This document shows positions 45,518 to 54,284 of a DNA stretch of 54,284 bases, one piece after another. A program made the translations under genes and the position numbers. The notes under the pieces were generated by a model. That model had not been told where the DNA came from and did not search any database. It saw only the letters and a program-made list of their open reading frames with translations. Position 1 is the stretch's first letter. Every line of letters starts with the position of its first letter. This stretch comes from Nitrospira sp. GTDB taxonomy: Bacteria; Nitrospirota; Nitrospiria; Nitrospirales; Nitrospiraceae. Where the stretch lies: contig JANDJG010000004.1 of assembly GCA_024331085.1 (NCBI GenBank), positions 1 to 54,284 on the forward strand, in the 5' to 3' direction.

Positions 45518-46429
45518 GTGATTGTGCCGTACACGAAGGAGGGTGTCGAGGCGATCGGGCGCAGTGGCGTGAGAGGCGCACCAACCATGAAGCTCGGCTC
45601 ATTTGAACTGTATCCGATTTCGGACGGCCGGTTCCGGCTCGACGGCGGTGCGATGTTCGGCGTCGTCCCCAAGGTGCTGTGGGGAAAATGTTGCGCCGCC
45701 GATGAGCTGAACCGGATCGAGCTGAGTCTGACCTGTCTGCTCATCCGGGCGAACGGCAAGAACATTCTGGTGGATACGGGGATCGGCTCCAAGGAAGACG
45801 GCAAGTTCCATCGGATGTTCGCCTTGGATCGACGGCCGACCTTGCTCGATTCGTTGAAACAAGCGGGGCTCGACCCGGACGACATTCATCTGGTCATCAA
45901 CACGCACCTGCACTTCGACCACGCGGGCGGGAACACCACGAGGCGGGAGGATGGAATCCTGGCCCCCACGTTTCGCAAGGCGACCTACGTCGTGCAACGG
46001 AGCGAGTACGAGGACGCGGTCCATGCCAACGAACGGACCAAGGCCAGTTACAGAAAAGACAATGTCGTTCCTGTCTCCCTGGCGAATCAATGGGAATTTT
46101 TGTACGGCGACACGGAACTCTTGCCGGGTCTCAGCGCCGTCGTCACCGCCGGCCACACCCGCGCCCACCAAGGGGTGAAGATCACCTCGGAAGGCCGCAC
46201 CGCCTTCTTTCTCGGGGATTTGATTCCCACCGTGTCGCACCTGCCGCTTCCATACATCATGGGGTACGACCTCTATCCGATCCAGACGTTGGAAACCAAA
46301 CGATGGGTGTTGGACCTGGCCTTTGACGAACAGTGGCTCCTGTTCTTCGAACATGACCCCGTGATCCAGGCCGGCTACGTCAGGAAGGATCAAGAGGGCA
46401 AGTACTATCTCCAGGAGGTCCGGGCATGA
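45518..46429 (+). CDS. Metallo-beta-lactamase-fold hydrolase
   Basis: 303 residues from GTG 45518, preceded by AGGGAGG; the family core starts at the internal ATG 45587. The zinc motif is [11 protein letters not shown] (His130, His132, Asp134, His135), with further ligands in [10 protein letters not shown] and FLGDLIPT. It resembles lactonase-like members (AttM/AhlD type) and could be a thioesterase or lactonase. It is wedged between the mutase large and small subunits, and its stop overlaps the small-subunit start by four bases, so it is part of the mutase transcript. Confidence 0.8.
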   Translation: MIVPYTKEGVEAIGRSGVRGAPTMKLGSFELYPISDGRFRLDGGAMFGVVPKVLWGKCCAADELNRIELSLTCLLIRANGKNILVDTGIGSKEDGKFHRMFALDRRPTLLDSLKQAGLDPDDIHLVINTHLHFDHAGGNTTRREDGILAPTFRKATYVVQRSEYEDAVHANERTKASYRKDNVVPVSLANQWEFLYGDTELLPGLSAVVTAGHTRAHQGVKITSEGRTAFFLGDLIPTVSHLPLPYIMGYDLYPIQTLETKRWVLDLAFDEQWLLFFEHDPVIQAGYVRKDQEGKYYLQEVRA

Positions 46430-46833
46430 CGGTGGCGGCGGCTCCCCTGCGGGTCTTGATCGGAAAGATCGGCCTCGACGGCCATGACCGCGGCGTCAAG
46501 TTGATCGCGCGTGCGTTGCGTGACGCCGGCATGGAAGTCATCTATACCGGTCTCCATCAGACGCCGGAACAGATCGTCAACACGGCGATTCAAGAAGATG
46601 TCGATGCGATCGGGTTGAGTGTCCTGTCCGGGGCGCACAATACGCTGTTCCGGCGCGTGTTGGAGCTGTTGAGAGAAGAGGAGGCACAGGACATCGTGGT
46701 CTTTGGCGGTGGGATCATCCCGAGCGAGGATGTGCCGGCGTTGAAAGAGGCGGGCGTCAAGGCCCTGTTCGGGCCTGGCACGCCGCTGGACGACATCGTG
46801 CGTTTCGTCAAGGAACTTCGCACGTCAAGGTGA
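46426..46833 (+). CDS. icmB: B12-binding small subunit of the acyl-CoA mutase
   Basis: 135 residues, a stand-alone cobalamin-binding domain. The DxHxxG motif is DGHDRG with His20 as the lower cobalt ligand; SVLSGAH and VFGGGIIP complete the B12 site. It pairs with the large subunit at 43870. Split large and small subunits are usual in isobutyryl-CoA and archaeal-type methylmalonyl-CoA mutases. Confidence 0.9.
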   Translation: MTVAAAPLRVLIGKIGLDGHDRGVKLIARALRDAGMEVIYTGLHQTPEQIVNTAIQEDVDAIGLSVLSGAHNTLFRRVLELLREEEAQDIVVFGGGIIPSEDVPALKEAGVKALFGPGTPLDDIVRFVKELRTSR

Positions 46834-46839
46834 CGAGCC

Positions 46840-48441
46840 ATGAGGGTGTTGGCCACGTCGGTGGCTTCAATGTCCGATGACTATCGGTCGAATCGCCTCC
46901 ATTACGAAGGGCTGTTGGCCGACCTGCGCAAGCGGCTGGCTCTTGCCCAGGCCGGCGGGCCCGCTGAAGCGGTGGCACTGCACAAACAGCGGGGCAAGAT
47001 GACCGTCCGCGAGCGGATTGCCGCTCTGCTTGATCCGGACGAGCCCTGGTTGGAGCTGAGTCCCCTTGCTGCTTCCGGCCTGTATGAGGACCAAGTCCCC
47101 TGCGCCGGATTGGTGACCGGCGTCGGCGTCGTGTCCGGGCGGCCCTGCGTGATTGTCGCCAATGACGCTACCGTCAAGGGCGGCACCTACTTTCCCCTGA
47201 CGATCAAGAAACATCTACGAGCCCAGGAGATTGCCTTGGCCAACCGATTGCCCTGCATCTATCTAGTGGATTCAGGTGGTGTGTTTCTCCCGATGCAGGC
47301 GGAGGTCTTTGCCGACCGGGACCATTTCGGACGGATCTTCTACCACCAGGCCTGCATGTCCGCGCGGGGAATTCCGCAAATCGCCGTGGTGATGGGGCTG
47401 TGCACGGCGGGCGGGGCCTATGTGCCGGCCATGTGCGATGAAAACATCATCGTCAAGGGGACCGGCGCGATTTATTTGGCTGGCCCGCCGCTGGTGAAGG
47501 CGGCAACCGGTGAAGAGGTCACGGTGGAAGAATTGGGCGGCGCCGACCTCCACACGAGGCGATCCGGTGTCAGTGACCATCTGGCGAACGACGATCGGGA
47601 GGCGATCGAACTCTGCCGCTCGATCATGGACACGTTGCCGCGACGGCCAAGCCTGCGGAAGCAGGAGATCGAAGAGCCGCTCTACAAGTCTGAGGACCTG
47701 TATGGCCTCCTTCCAAACAATCTGAGGCAACCCTTTGATGTCCGCGAAGTGATCGCCCGGTTGGTGGATGGAAGTCGCTTTCATGAGTTCAAGGCTCGAT
47801 ACGGTTCCACATTGGTCTGCGGCTTTGCCCGCTGGATGGGCCATCTGGTCGGGATCATCGGCAACAATGGCGTGCTGTTGTCCGAGGCGGCGTTGAAGGG
47901 TGCGCATTTCGTGCAGCTCTGCGACCAGCGTCGCGTGCCGATCGTGTTCTTGCAAAACATCACGGGCTTCATGGTCGGCAAGGACTATGAAGCGAGGGGC
48001 ATCATCAAGGATGGCGCCAAGATGGTGCAGGCTGTGGCGACCGCCGGGGTGCCGATGATCACCGTCATCATCGGCGCGTCCCACGGAGCCGGCAATTACG
48101 CGATGTGTGGCAGGGCCTATGGGCCCAGGTGGTTGTTCCTCTGGCCCAATGCGCGCATCTCGGTGATGGGGGCGCATCAGGCGGCCCAGGTGCTGGTGAC
48201 GATCAAACAACAGCAACGGGCCAGGGAGGGAGCGACGTTGTCTCAAGAAGAAGTGCGCGTGATCTATGACGCGACCGTGGCTCAGTACGAGAAGGAGGGA
48301 GACCCGTACTTCAGCACCGCGCGACTCTGGGATGACGGCATCATCGATCCGGTTGAAACCAGAAAGGTCCTCGGATTCTGCTTGGACATCGTGATGACGG
48401 TGCCGGCACGGAGAGCCCGTCCCCCGGTCTTTCGGATGTGA
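46840..48441 (+). CDS. mccB: Methylcrotonoyl-CoA carboxylase, carboxyltransferase subunit
   Basis: 533 residues. The text is that of MCC beta rather than propionyl-CoA carboxylase: [10 protein letters not shown]-type strands ([14 protein letters not shown]), [51 protein letters not shown] and [20 protein letters not shown]. It transfers CO2 from carboxybiotin to 3-methylcrotonyl-CoA in leucine degradation. The biotin-carrying alpha subunit (MccA) is not in the window. The start ATG 46840 has a poor ribosome site, and ATG 46870 (MSDDYRS) is possible. Confidence 0.9.
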   Translation: MRVLATSVASMSDDYRSNRLHYEGLLADLRKRLALAQAGGPAEAVALHKQRGKMTVRERIAALLDPDEPWLELSPLAASGLYEDQVPCAGLVTGVGVVSGRPCVIVANDATVKGGTYFPLTIKKHLRAQEIALANRLPCIYLVDSGGVFLPMQAEVFADRDHFGRIFYHQACMSARGIPQIAVVMGLCTAGGAYVPAMCDENIIVKGTGAIYLAGPPLVKAATGEEVTVEELGGADLHTRRSGVSDHLANDDREAIELCRSIMDTLPRRPSLRKQEIEEPLYKSEDLYGLLPNNLRQPFDVREVIARLVDGSRFHEFKARYGSTLVCGFARWMGHLVGIIGNNGVLLSEAALKGAHFVQLCDQRRVPIVFLQNITGFMVGKDYEARGIIKDGAKMVQAVATAGVPMITVIIGASHGAGNYAMCGRAYGPRWLFLWPNARISVMGAHQAAQVLVTIKQQQRAREGATLSQEEVRVIYDATVAQYEKEGDPYFSTARLWDDGIIDPVETRKVLGFCLDIVMTVPARRARPPVFRM

Positions 48442-48474
48442 GAGTCGATCAGAGTACAGATCAGGGTAGAGATC

Positions 48475-49278
48475 ATGAAGCAGCAGCGAACGATCCTCAT
48501 CGATCCCCTCGACCCGAACGGCAAGCTCCTACGTGTCACGCTCAATCGGCCGGAACGGCGCAATGCGTTTGATCATCTGATGGTCGATGAACTGTACCAG
48601 GCGTTTGTCGAGATCGGGAAGACTCGTTCTGTGTACGGCGTCATCCTGACCGGGGCCGGACCCGTCTTCTGTGCCGGTGCTGATCTCCATTGGATGGGAT
48701 CGGAAACTGTGACGATGGTGGAGGCCCGGAGGGATGCGGAGTCACTACTGGAACTGTTGCGAACTATCGACGCCTGTCCCTGTCCTGTGATCGGCAGGAT
48801 CCAGGGGCCGGCCTTTGGCGGAGGCATCGGCTTGATCGCCGCTTGCGACATCGTGATTGCGCGGGCCGACGCGACGTTGGCGTTCGGCGAAGTGCGGGTG
48901 GGGTTGGTCCCGGCGGTGATCGCGCCCTTTGTGTTGCGCAAGACCGGCTCCTCCTTTCTGCGCCGCTATGGACTGACCGGCGAGCCCTTTTCGGCCTCCC
49001 TCGCCAAGGAAGTAGGACTCGTCCATGAGGTGGTCGAGCCGTCCGAGCTGGACGACCGTGTCGATCATGTGGCGGAGCTGATCAACTGTTCGGCGCCGGG
49101 AGCTGCCCGGGAAACCAAGGCCCTGTTGCAGAAGTTGGGGACGCTCTCGGAAGACGAACAATGGAAACTAGCCGTGGAGACCAATGTGCGGGCTCGCCTC
49201 TCGTCGGAAGCACGGGAAGGGATGCGTGCCTTTCGCGAAAAGCGAAAGCCGCTCTGGCCGGGAACAATCACGGTCTAG
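48475..49278 (+). CDS. liuC: Methylglutaconyl-CoA hydratase
   Basis: 267 residues, crotonase fold. FCAGADLHWM is the oxyanion loop; the first catalytic glutamate of ordinary enoyl-CoA hydratases is replaced by GGGIGLIAACD, as in AUH/LiuC enzymes, and the second remains in FGEVRVGLVPAVIAPFV. This combination, with the MCC gene immediately upstream and HMG-CoA lyase downstream, identifies the leucine-pathway hydratase giving HMG-CoA. Confidence 0.85.
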   Translation: MKQQRTILIDPLDPNGKLLRVTLNRPERRNAFDHLMVDELYQAFVEIGKTRSVYGVILTGAGPVFCAGADLHWMGSETVTMVEARRDAESLLELLRTIDACPCPVIGRIQGPAFGGGIGLIAACDIVIARADATLAFGEVRVGLVPAVIAPFVLRKTGSSFLRRYGLTGEPFSASLAKEVGLVHEVVEPSELDDRVDHVAELINCSAPGAARETKALLQKLGTLSEDEQWKLAVETNVRARLSSEAREGMRAFREKRKPLWPGTITV

Positions 49279-49315
49279 CCATGGCATGGTGTCATGGTTT
49301 CGAACGAGGCATGGG

Positions 49316-50287
49316 ATGGCTGAACGAGCAATGACCGAATCGAAAGGCAATCGGTCTCCTCTGACTGACATTAGAATCGTTGAAGTCGGTCCGCGAGACG
49401 GATTGCAGCATGAGCCCGCGGTGCTGTCGATCGAGGACAAGGTGTCGTTCGTGAACGACCTGTCCCGGTCCGGTGTGGCAGAGATTGAAGTCGGCTCCTT
49501 TGTCTCGCCTCGCGCGGTGCCTCAAATGGCTGACACGGACCAGGTCTTCGCCAGGATCGATCGCCGTCTCGGGGTCCTCTATTCGGCGCTGGTGCCGAAC
49601 GAGCGGGGCTGGGAACGGGCGGAAGCGTCGCAGGTGGACAAGATCGCGCTGTTTACTGCCGCGTCCGACACGTTCACGCAACGGAACATCAACTGCACAA
49701 TCGGCGAATCGGTGCAGCGGTTTAGGCCGATTGTCTCGGCGGCGAAGCGAGGGGATGTCATGGTCCGGGGATACATTTCGACGGTCACGCACTGTCCGTT
49801 TGAAGGGCCTGTGCCTCCTTCCAAGGTGCTGGACGTGGCGAAGCGGCTGCTCGACCTGGGCATCGATGAGCTCTCGTTAGGGGAAACGATGGGGATGGCG
49901 GCTCCCAACCATATCAAACGATTGCTGGATGAGCTGTTGCGGCACATCCCGGCCGCGATGCTGTCCCTCCATGTCCACGATACCTATGGGCTTGGCATTG
50001 CCAATGTGTTGACCGCCTGGGCGGAGTACGGTCTGCGCACATTCGACACTTCCGCCGGAGGGTTGGGCGGCTGTCCCTTTGCGCCGGGAGCGACCGGTAA
50101 CGTGGCGACCGAGGACGTCGCCCATGCCTTGCGGACCTCTGGCGCTGCCGTGAAGGTGGATGAACGAGCGGTCGTCGCCGCGGCCCTGAAGCTGGAACCG
50201 GTGATAGGCCATCCCCTCGTCTCTCGGGTGTCGCGGGTGTTGCGTGAGGGGCTGCCCAGTGACGTCCGTTGTGAGGTTGTCCCATGA
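49316..50287 (+). CDS. mvaB: Hydroxymethylglutaryl-CoA lyase
   Basis: 323 residues from ATG 49316 (GAGG upstream); the longer reading from 49184 would overlap the hydratase. IVEVGPRDGLQHEP gives Arg27 and Asp28, LHVHDTYGLGIAN the metal histidines, and GGLGGCPFAPGATGN the active-site cysteine. It splits HMG-CoA to acetoacetate and acetyl-CoA, the last leucine step. It overlaps the MeaB-like gene by four bases. Confidence 0.93.
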   Translation: MAERAMTESKGNRSPLTDIRIVEVGPRDGLQHEPAVLSIEDKVSFVNDLSRSGVAEIEVGSFVSPRAVPQMADTDQVFARIDRRLGVLYSALVPNERGWERAEASQVDKIALFTAASDTFTQRNINCTIGESVQRFRPIVSAAKRGDVMVRGYISTVTHCPFEGPVPPSKVLDVAKRLLDLGIDELSLGETMGMAAPNHIKRLLDELLRHIPAAMLSLHVHDTYGLGIANVLTAWAEYGLRTFDTSAGGLGGCPFAPGATGNVATEDVAHALRTSGAAVKVDERAVVAAALKLEPVIGHPLVSRVSRVLREGLPSDVRCEVVP

Positions 50288-51078
50288 CGAGGTTCGGCAT
50301 CTATCTGAACAAGCCGGACAAGCAGGTCCATTCCGCATCAACGCTCGCCGAGCTGGTGAAGCAAGGACAGGTCCGGGCGGTGGCGAGGCTGATTACGTTG
50401 CTCGAGTGCGGAGAGCAGGAAGGACACGATGCGCTCCGCTTGTTGGAGGTCGATACGCCCCGTGCCGCCATCATTGGCGTCACCGGCTATCCGGGAGCGG
50501 GGAAAAGCACGATCATCGATCAGCTTGTGGCCGCCTATCGCAGGCTGGGACACAAAGTGGGGGTGTTGGCCGTCGATATGACCAGCCCCCTGACGGGCGG
50601 CGCCTTGTTGGGAGATCGCATCAGGATGCAACAGCACGCACTCGATCCTGGTGTGTTTATCAGGAGCCTGGCGACCAGGGGCCACCAGGGAGGACTCGCC
50701 TCCGTGACCGGTGAAGCAGTCTCGGTCTTGGAGGCGGCCGGCTACGACGTGATTTTCATCGAAACCGTGGGAGTCGGACAGGGAGAACTTGAGATTGCCA
50801 CGGTGGTGCCGACAGTGGTGGCGGTCGTCGCGCCGGGTTTGGGCGACGAAGTACAGGCGATGAAGGCCGGATTGTTGGAAGTGGCCCATGTCATCGTGGT
50901 CAACAAAGGTGATCATCCGGAGGCGGACCGGACCCTGCGGGAACTCAAGGAGTGGCATCGGAGCGTGCTAAAGGTCACGGCCACGACCGGCGAGGGTATT
51001 CCGGAATTGATCGCCGCGATTGCGGAACAGCAGCGGCTCCACGACCTGGAGGGAGCACCGACTCGCGCGGGCCCATAA
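50284..51078 (+). CDS. meaB: MeaB/ArgK-type GTPase, short form
   Basis: 264 residues, shorter than the usual 310-330. The P loop is GVTGYPGAGKST (about residues 65-76), then VDMTSPLTGGALLGDRIRM, ETVGVGQGE and VVNKGD. It is the G-protein chaperone that loads and protects the B12 mutase, here probably the IcmA/IcmB pair. The C-terminal dimerisation arm appears to be missing, which could alter its oligomer. It is coupled to the HMG-CoA lyase gene by overlap, not to the mutase. Confidence 0.88.
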   Translation: MTRFGIYLNKPDKQVHSASTLAELVKQGQVRAVARLITLLECGEQEGHDALRLLEVDTPRAAIIGVTGYPGAGKSTIIDQLVAAYRRLGHKVGVLAVDMTSPLTGGALLGDRIRMQQHALDPGVFIRSLATRGHQGGLASVTGEAVSVLEAAGYDVIFIETVGVGQGELEIATVVPTVVAVVAPGLGDEVQAMKAGLLEVAHVIVVNKGDHPEADRTLRELKEWHRSVLKVTATTGEGIPELIAAIAEQQRLHDLEGAPTRAGP

Positions 51079-51181
51079 AGAGCCGACTGGCAGGTCCATT
51101 GATGTTGCCCATTGTGCCAAGGTCCTGTCGTGATGCCGCCGAGATGGAGAGCGGCGAGAGGATGGAGAAGGGGAGACCATC

Positions 51182-51967
51182 ATGCCGCATCAATTGCTGA
51201 CCGTGACGCACCACATCGCCCGGATCACGCTTCACAATCCTCCGGCCAACGCGCTTAATCTTTCCGTCTTGAAAGAACTGGATCAGGTCATCACCGAGGT
51301 CGAACAGGATGACTATGTTCGAGCGGTGATCGTGACCGGTTCTGGCCGGTTTTTCTGTGCCGGCGCGGATCTCAACGAATTGGCTCGCCTGACGACCGTT
51401 CATGGTGGGGTGGAATTCGCTGAACGGGGTCAAGCCCTCTTCAACCGGATCGAGCGGCTGAACAAACCGGTCCTGGCAGCGATCAACGGCCTCTGCCTCG
51501 GCGGAGGGCTTGAACTGGCCTTGGCCTGTCATGTTCGTCTCGCCGCGACCGGAGCCGCGATGGGGCTTCCAGAAGTCACGCTCGGCCTCATTCCCGGCTT
51601 CGGCGGGACGCAACGGCTTCCACGGGTGGTCGGAGCGTCCCGTGCGGCGGAGATGATTTTGACGGGGGAGCGTCTCTCTGCAGAAACCGCGGCTCACATC
51701 GGCCTGGTGAGCTATGTTGTGCCGTCCGAGGAGTTGTTGGCGAGGACGGAATCGCTTGCGACCACAATTGCCGAGCGGGGAAGGGCGGCGGTCGAAGCGG
51801 CTCTCCATGCCATTCGTGGGGGGCTAGACATTCCCCTCTCGGAAGGGTTGGCGAGAGAAGCGGAACTGTTCGGCCGGTTGTGTGTGACACCGGAGATGAA
51901 AGAGGCGGTGCGGGCCTTTCTGGAGAAGCGGCGACCCAAACAAGGTGGCGAGGAGGCGGTCTCATGA
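51182..51967 (+). CDS. Enoyl-CoA hydratase
   Basis: 261 residues, crotonase family. Oxyanion motif [10 protein letters not shown]; both catalytic glutamates are present, [10 protein letters not shown] and [18 protein letters not shown], as in classical short-chain enoyl-CoA hydratase (crotonase). It is suited to crotonyl-CoA or tiglyl-CoA hydration in butyryl-CoA or isoleucine degradation. GGGAGA precedes ATG 51182. Its stop overlaps the PrpD start by four bases. Confidence 0.9.
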   Translation: MPHQLLTVTHHIARITLHNPPANALNLSVLKELDQVITEVEQDDYVRAVIVTGSGRFFCAGADLNELARLTTVHGGVEFAERGQALFNRIERLNKPVLAAINGLCLGGGLELALACHVRLAATGAAMGLPEVTLGLIPGFGGTQRLPRVVGASRAAEMILTGERLSAETAAHIGLVSYVVPSEELLARTESLATTIAERGRAAVEAALHAIRGGLDIPLSEGLAREAELFGRLCVTPEMKEAVRAFLEKRRPKQGGEEAVS

Positions 51968-53403
51968 CTCGTGGGCAGCAAGGGATGGACGACACAAGCT
52001 CGGCGACGTTGGCGTCCAGGCTTGCCCGGTACAGTCGAGCGTTCCGGTACAAGGGGTTGCCGGGCGAGGTGATCCATGAGGTCAAGCGGCGCGTGCTGGA
52101 CAGTCTGGCCTGTGCGATGGGGGCGTGGCAGGCTCCTCCCTGTCGGATCGCACGAGAGGTGGCCCAGTCCGTGATGGTGCCGGGCGGCGCCACGATTTGG
52201 GGGACTGAGCACAAGACATCGCCTGATCTTGCGACCTTCGCGAACGGCTCACTGGTGCGGTATTTCGACTTCAACGATACATATCTTTCCAAGGAGCCGG
52301 CCCACCCGTCGGACAACATCGCGGCGGTGCTGGCTGCCGGTGAGGCCGTTCATGCCTCCGGTGAGCAGGTGATTGCGGCGATCGCCCTCGCCTACGAAGT
52401 GCATTGCCGTCTCTGCGATGCAGCGGCACTCCGGCCGCGCGGCTGGGATCATGTGACCTATGGAGCCTTTTCCTCTTCGTTGGGTGCCGCGCATGTCATG
52501 AATCTGTCACTGGCTCAGACGGAGCAGGCTGTGAACCTGGCCGGAGTCTCCAATATCGCCTTGCGGCAGACAAGGGTGGGGGCGATCTCGATGTGGAAGG
52601 CCTGCGCGTTTGCCAACGCGGCGCGTAACGGGGTGTTCGCCGCCCTGATGGCTCGCCGGGGGATGACCGGCCCTGCTCCGATTTTCGAGGGCGAAAAAGG
52701 GTTCATGCCACTGGTCTCGGGGTTCTTTGAGTTGCCTCTGATGGGAGGAGAGACGACGCCGAACGGCGATTCGGTGCCCTTCAAGATACTCGACACCTAC
52801 ATCAAACCGGTTCCGGTGGAGTACCACGCGCAAACAGCGGTCGAGGCGGCGGTAGCCGTCAGGTCGGCGTTGGTGGAGGCGGAGGGAGTCGAGGCCCCCG
52901 CCGAGATCGAGGACATTGAAATCGGCAGTTACGACGTGGCGATTGAAATCATCGGGCGCGATCCGGAGAAGTGGCGGCCTGCTACGAGGGAGACGGCCGA
53001 TCACAGTTTCCCCTACTGCGTGGCAGTAGCGTTGTTGGATGGCAAGGTGACCTTGCGATCGTTTGCTCCCAAACGATTGAGCGATCCGGCCGTCCAAGCG
53101 TTGATGCAAAAGGTCCGGGTTGTGCCGGTTCCTGAGTTGGCCGGTCTTTATCCTCAAGCGATGCCGTCGCGGATCACAGTGAAGACAAAAAGAGGGAAAG
53201 TCTATTGCCGGCAGATTGACCATCCCCTTGGCCACCCCCGTCGGCCCATGTCGGACCGCGAGATCGAACAGAAGTTTTTCCGATTAACAGTGGGGAAGAT
53301 GCGTCCCTCCCAGGTTGAACGGGTACTTGAAACAGTCTGGGGGCTTGAACGGATAGCAGAGATCAACGATGTGATGCCGCTGTTACGAATTCATCGACGG
53401 TGA
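51964..53403 (+). CDS. prpD: MmgE/PrpD family 2-methylcitrate dehydratase
   Basis: 479 residues from ATG 51964, in an ATGA overlap with the hydratase and with AGGAGG upstream. LARYSRAFRYKGLP, YFDFNDTY and HPSDNIAAVLAAGEAVH are typical of the N-terminal MmgE/PrpD fold, and LDTYIKPVPVEYHAQT and ETADHSFPYCVAVAL of the C-terminal half. It dehydrates 2-methylcitrate in the methylcitrate cycle, or handles a related substrate. Followed closely by PrpB. The synthase PrpC is not in the window. Confidence 0.85.
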   Translation: MTRGQQGMDDTSSATLASRLARYSRAFRYKGLPGEVIHEVKRRVLDSLACAMGAWQAPPCRIAREVAQSVMVPGGATIWGTEHKTSPDLATFANGSLVRYFDFNDTYLSKEPAHPSDNIAAVLAAGEAVHASGEQVIAAIALAYEVHCRLCDAAALRPRGWDHVTYGAFSSSLGAAHVMNLSLAQTEQAVNLAGVSNIALRQTRVGAISMWKACAFANAARNGVFAALMARRGMTGPAPIFEGEKGFMPLVSGFFELPLMGGETTPNGDSVPFKILDTYIKPVPVEYHAQTAVEAAVAVRSALVEAEGVEAPAEIEDIEIGSYDVAIEIIGRDPEKWRPATRETADHSFPYCVAVALLDGKVTLRSFAPKRLSDPAVQALMQKVRVVPVPELAGLYPQAMPSRITVKTKRGKVYCRQIDHPLGHPRRPMSDREIEQKFFRLTVGKMRPSQVERVLETVWGLERIAEINDVMPLLRIHRR

Positions 53404-53458
53404 GGGGGATGGGGGAGATGAGGATCACGTGGGACAGATCTGAAAAAGGAAGCGTCTC

Positions 53459-54284
53459 ATGATGGGTGGTGCAGGCCACAGTCCCGGTACGAAGCTTCGT
53501 GAGGCGATCGACCGGGGCACCGTTGTGTTGCCCGGAGCATTCAATGCGCTGACGGCGCTGCAAATCGAGCAGGCTGGGTTCCAAGCCCTCTATGTCTCGG
53601 GGGCTGGACTCGCCGCAGCCAGGGGGCTTCCGGATCTGGGGCTTTTATCCATGGCGGAAGTGATAGCCGACGCAGCGGCGATTGCTCGAGCCGTGTCGAT
53701 CCCCGCGATCGTGGACGTCGATACAGGGTTCGGCCCTCCGCTGGCCGTGATGCGGACGGTAGAGGAATGTGAACGGGCGGGGCTGGCGGGGATCCAGATA
53801 GAAGATCAAGAATTGCCCAAGAGGTGCGGGCACCTGCCGGGAAAACGGTTGGTCTCCCTTGACGAGATGACCAGCAAGATCCACGCGGCCTGTCACGCCC
53901 GGCATGATCCGGCGCTGGTGATCATTGCGCGAACGGACGCGCGGGCGGTCGAGGGGCTGGAAGGAGCCGTTACGCGGGCGAGGGCCTATGTCGAGGCGGG
54001 AGCTGACGTGATCTTTCCGGAGGCGCTGGAGTCTGCCGAGGAGTTCCGCCGTTTCGCTGATCAACTCGCCAAGGAGGGCTCCACCGTCCCGTTACTTGCC
54101 AACATGACCGAATTCGGCAGGACACCGTACTTGAGTGTGGCGGAGTTCGAATCGCTCGGCTACCGCGTGGTGTTGTTCCCCGTGACGGCCCTGCGCGTGG
54201 CGGCCAAGGCTGTCGAGCTGTTGCTGGCGGAGTTAAAACGCCAGGGCTCTCAGCGACACTTGGTTGAACAGATGCAGACCAGGC
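53459..54284 (+). CDS. prpB: Methylisocitrate lyase, 3' end cut by window
   Basis: 275 complete codons; the frame is open to the window edge. AAARGLPDLGLLS, IVDVDTGFG (metal aspartates) and the signature KRCGHLPGK with Cys123 identify the isocitrate lyase/PEP mutase family, most likely methylisocitrate lyase giving pyruvate and succinate. AGGAAG precedes the ATG. ATG 53462 is an alternative start. It continues the PrpD gene as the methylcitrate-cycle end of the unit. Confidence 0.88.
   Translation, partial: MMGGAGHSPGTKLREAIDRGTVVLPGAFNALTALQIEQAGFQALYVSGAGLAAARGLPDLGLLSMAEVIADAAAIARAVSIPAIVDVDTGFGPPLAVMRTVEECERAGLAGIQIEDQELPKRCGHLPGKRLVSLDEMTSKIHAACHARHDPALVIIARTDARAVEGLEGAVTRARAYVEAGADVIFPEALESAEEFRRFADQLAKEGSTVPLLANMTEFGRTPYLSVAEFESLGYRVVLFPVTALRVAAKAVELLLAELKRQGSQRHLVEQMQTR

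Overview
The window looks like chromosomal DNA of a GC-rich Gram-negative bacterium. Gene content (dnaA-dnaN-gyrB-gyrA core, ferredoxin:thioredoxin reductase, NuoF-like subunit with a ferredoxin, NorD/CbbO-like protein, PuuD-like membrane protein) suggests a chemolithoautotroph of the Nitrospira (nitrite-oxidiser) type. That assignment is inference from protein appearance and gene order; no 16S gene or nitrite oxidoreductase lies in the window.

Region 1 (1-12.3 kb) is a replication and housekeeping block: the 5' part of a ThyX-like gene on the minus strand, hisS, a three-gene DsrE/F/H-like set, a probable replication-control region with a DnaA-box palindrome, dnaA, dnaN, gyrB (no recF between them), gyrA, a small membrane protein, a DciA-like gene and smpB. 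Region 2 (12.5-15.4 kb, minus strand) holds a ferredoxin:thioredoxin reductase catalytic subunit, an OmpR-type response regulator and its sensor kinase, followed by an uncatalogued 32-residue membrane microprotein. The microprotein has a strong ribosome site and three tandem 11-bp repeats of response-regulator type upstream. Region 3 (15.4-30.8 kb) is mixed central metabolism and maintenance: NorD-like VWA protein, malate dehydrogenase, PuuD-like membrane protein, NuoF-like plus 2Fe-2S ferredoxin, ErpA, PTPS and FolE, an alpha/beta hydrolase, RarA, PilZ, an ABC-F ATPase, tRNA-Ala(GGC), PurA and tRNA-Lys(UUU).

Region 4 (30.8 kb to the window end) begins just beyond tRNA-Lys and is a large amino-acid catabolism block built from two divergent transcription units. 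The leftward unit carries a TenA/heme-oxygenase-fold protein, an XRE-type regulator and a long acyl-CoA dehydrogenase. The rightward unit of about 20 genes carries a homogentisate pathway (single-domain HPPD-like enzyme, homogentisate dioxygenase, fumarylacetoacetase), a PRTase-like protein, a 2-oxoacid dehydrogenase (E1a, E1b, E2) and thiolase. It continues with 3-hydroxyacyl-CoA dehydrogenase, a split B12 acyl-CoA mutase with a MeaB-like GTPase, the MCC carboxyltransferase subunit, methylglutaconyl-CoA hydratase, HMG-CoA lyase, a second hydratase, PrpD and PrpB.

Together these would degrade Leu, Val, Ile and Tyr to acetyl-CoA, acetoacetate, fumarate and pyruvate. The mutase carries Phe74 and Gln192 at the two positions that are Tyr and Arg in methylmalonyl-CoA mutase. 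This is the isobutyryl-CoA mutase signature, so valine-derived isobutyryl-CoA may be isomerised to butyryl-CoA and beta-oxidised, while propionyl-CoA goes to the methylcitrate cycle. A perfect operator-like palindrome overlaps the promoter between the divergent units.
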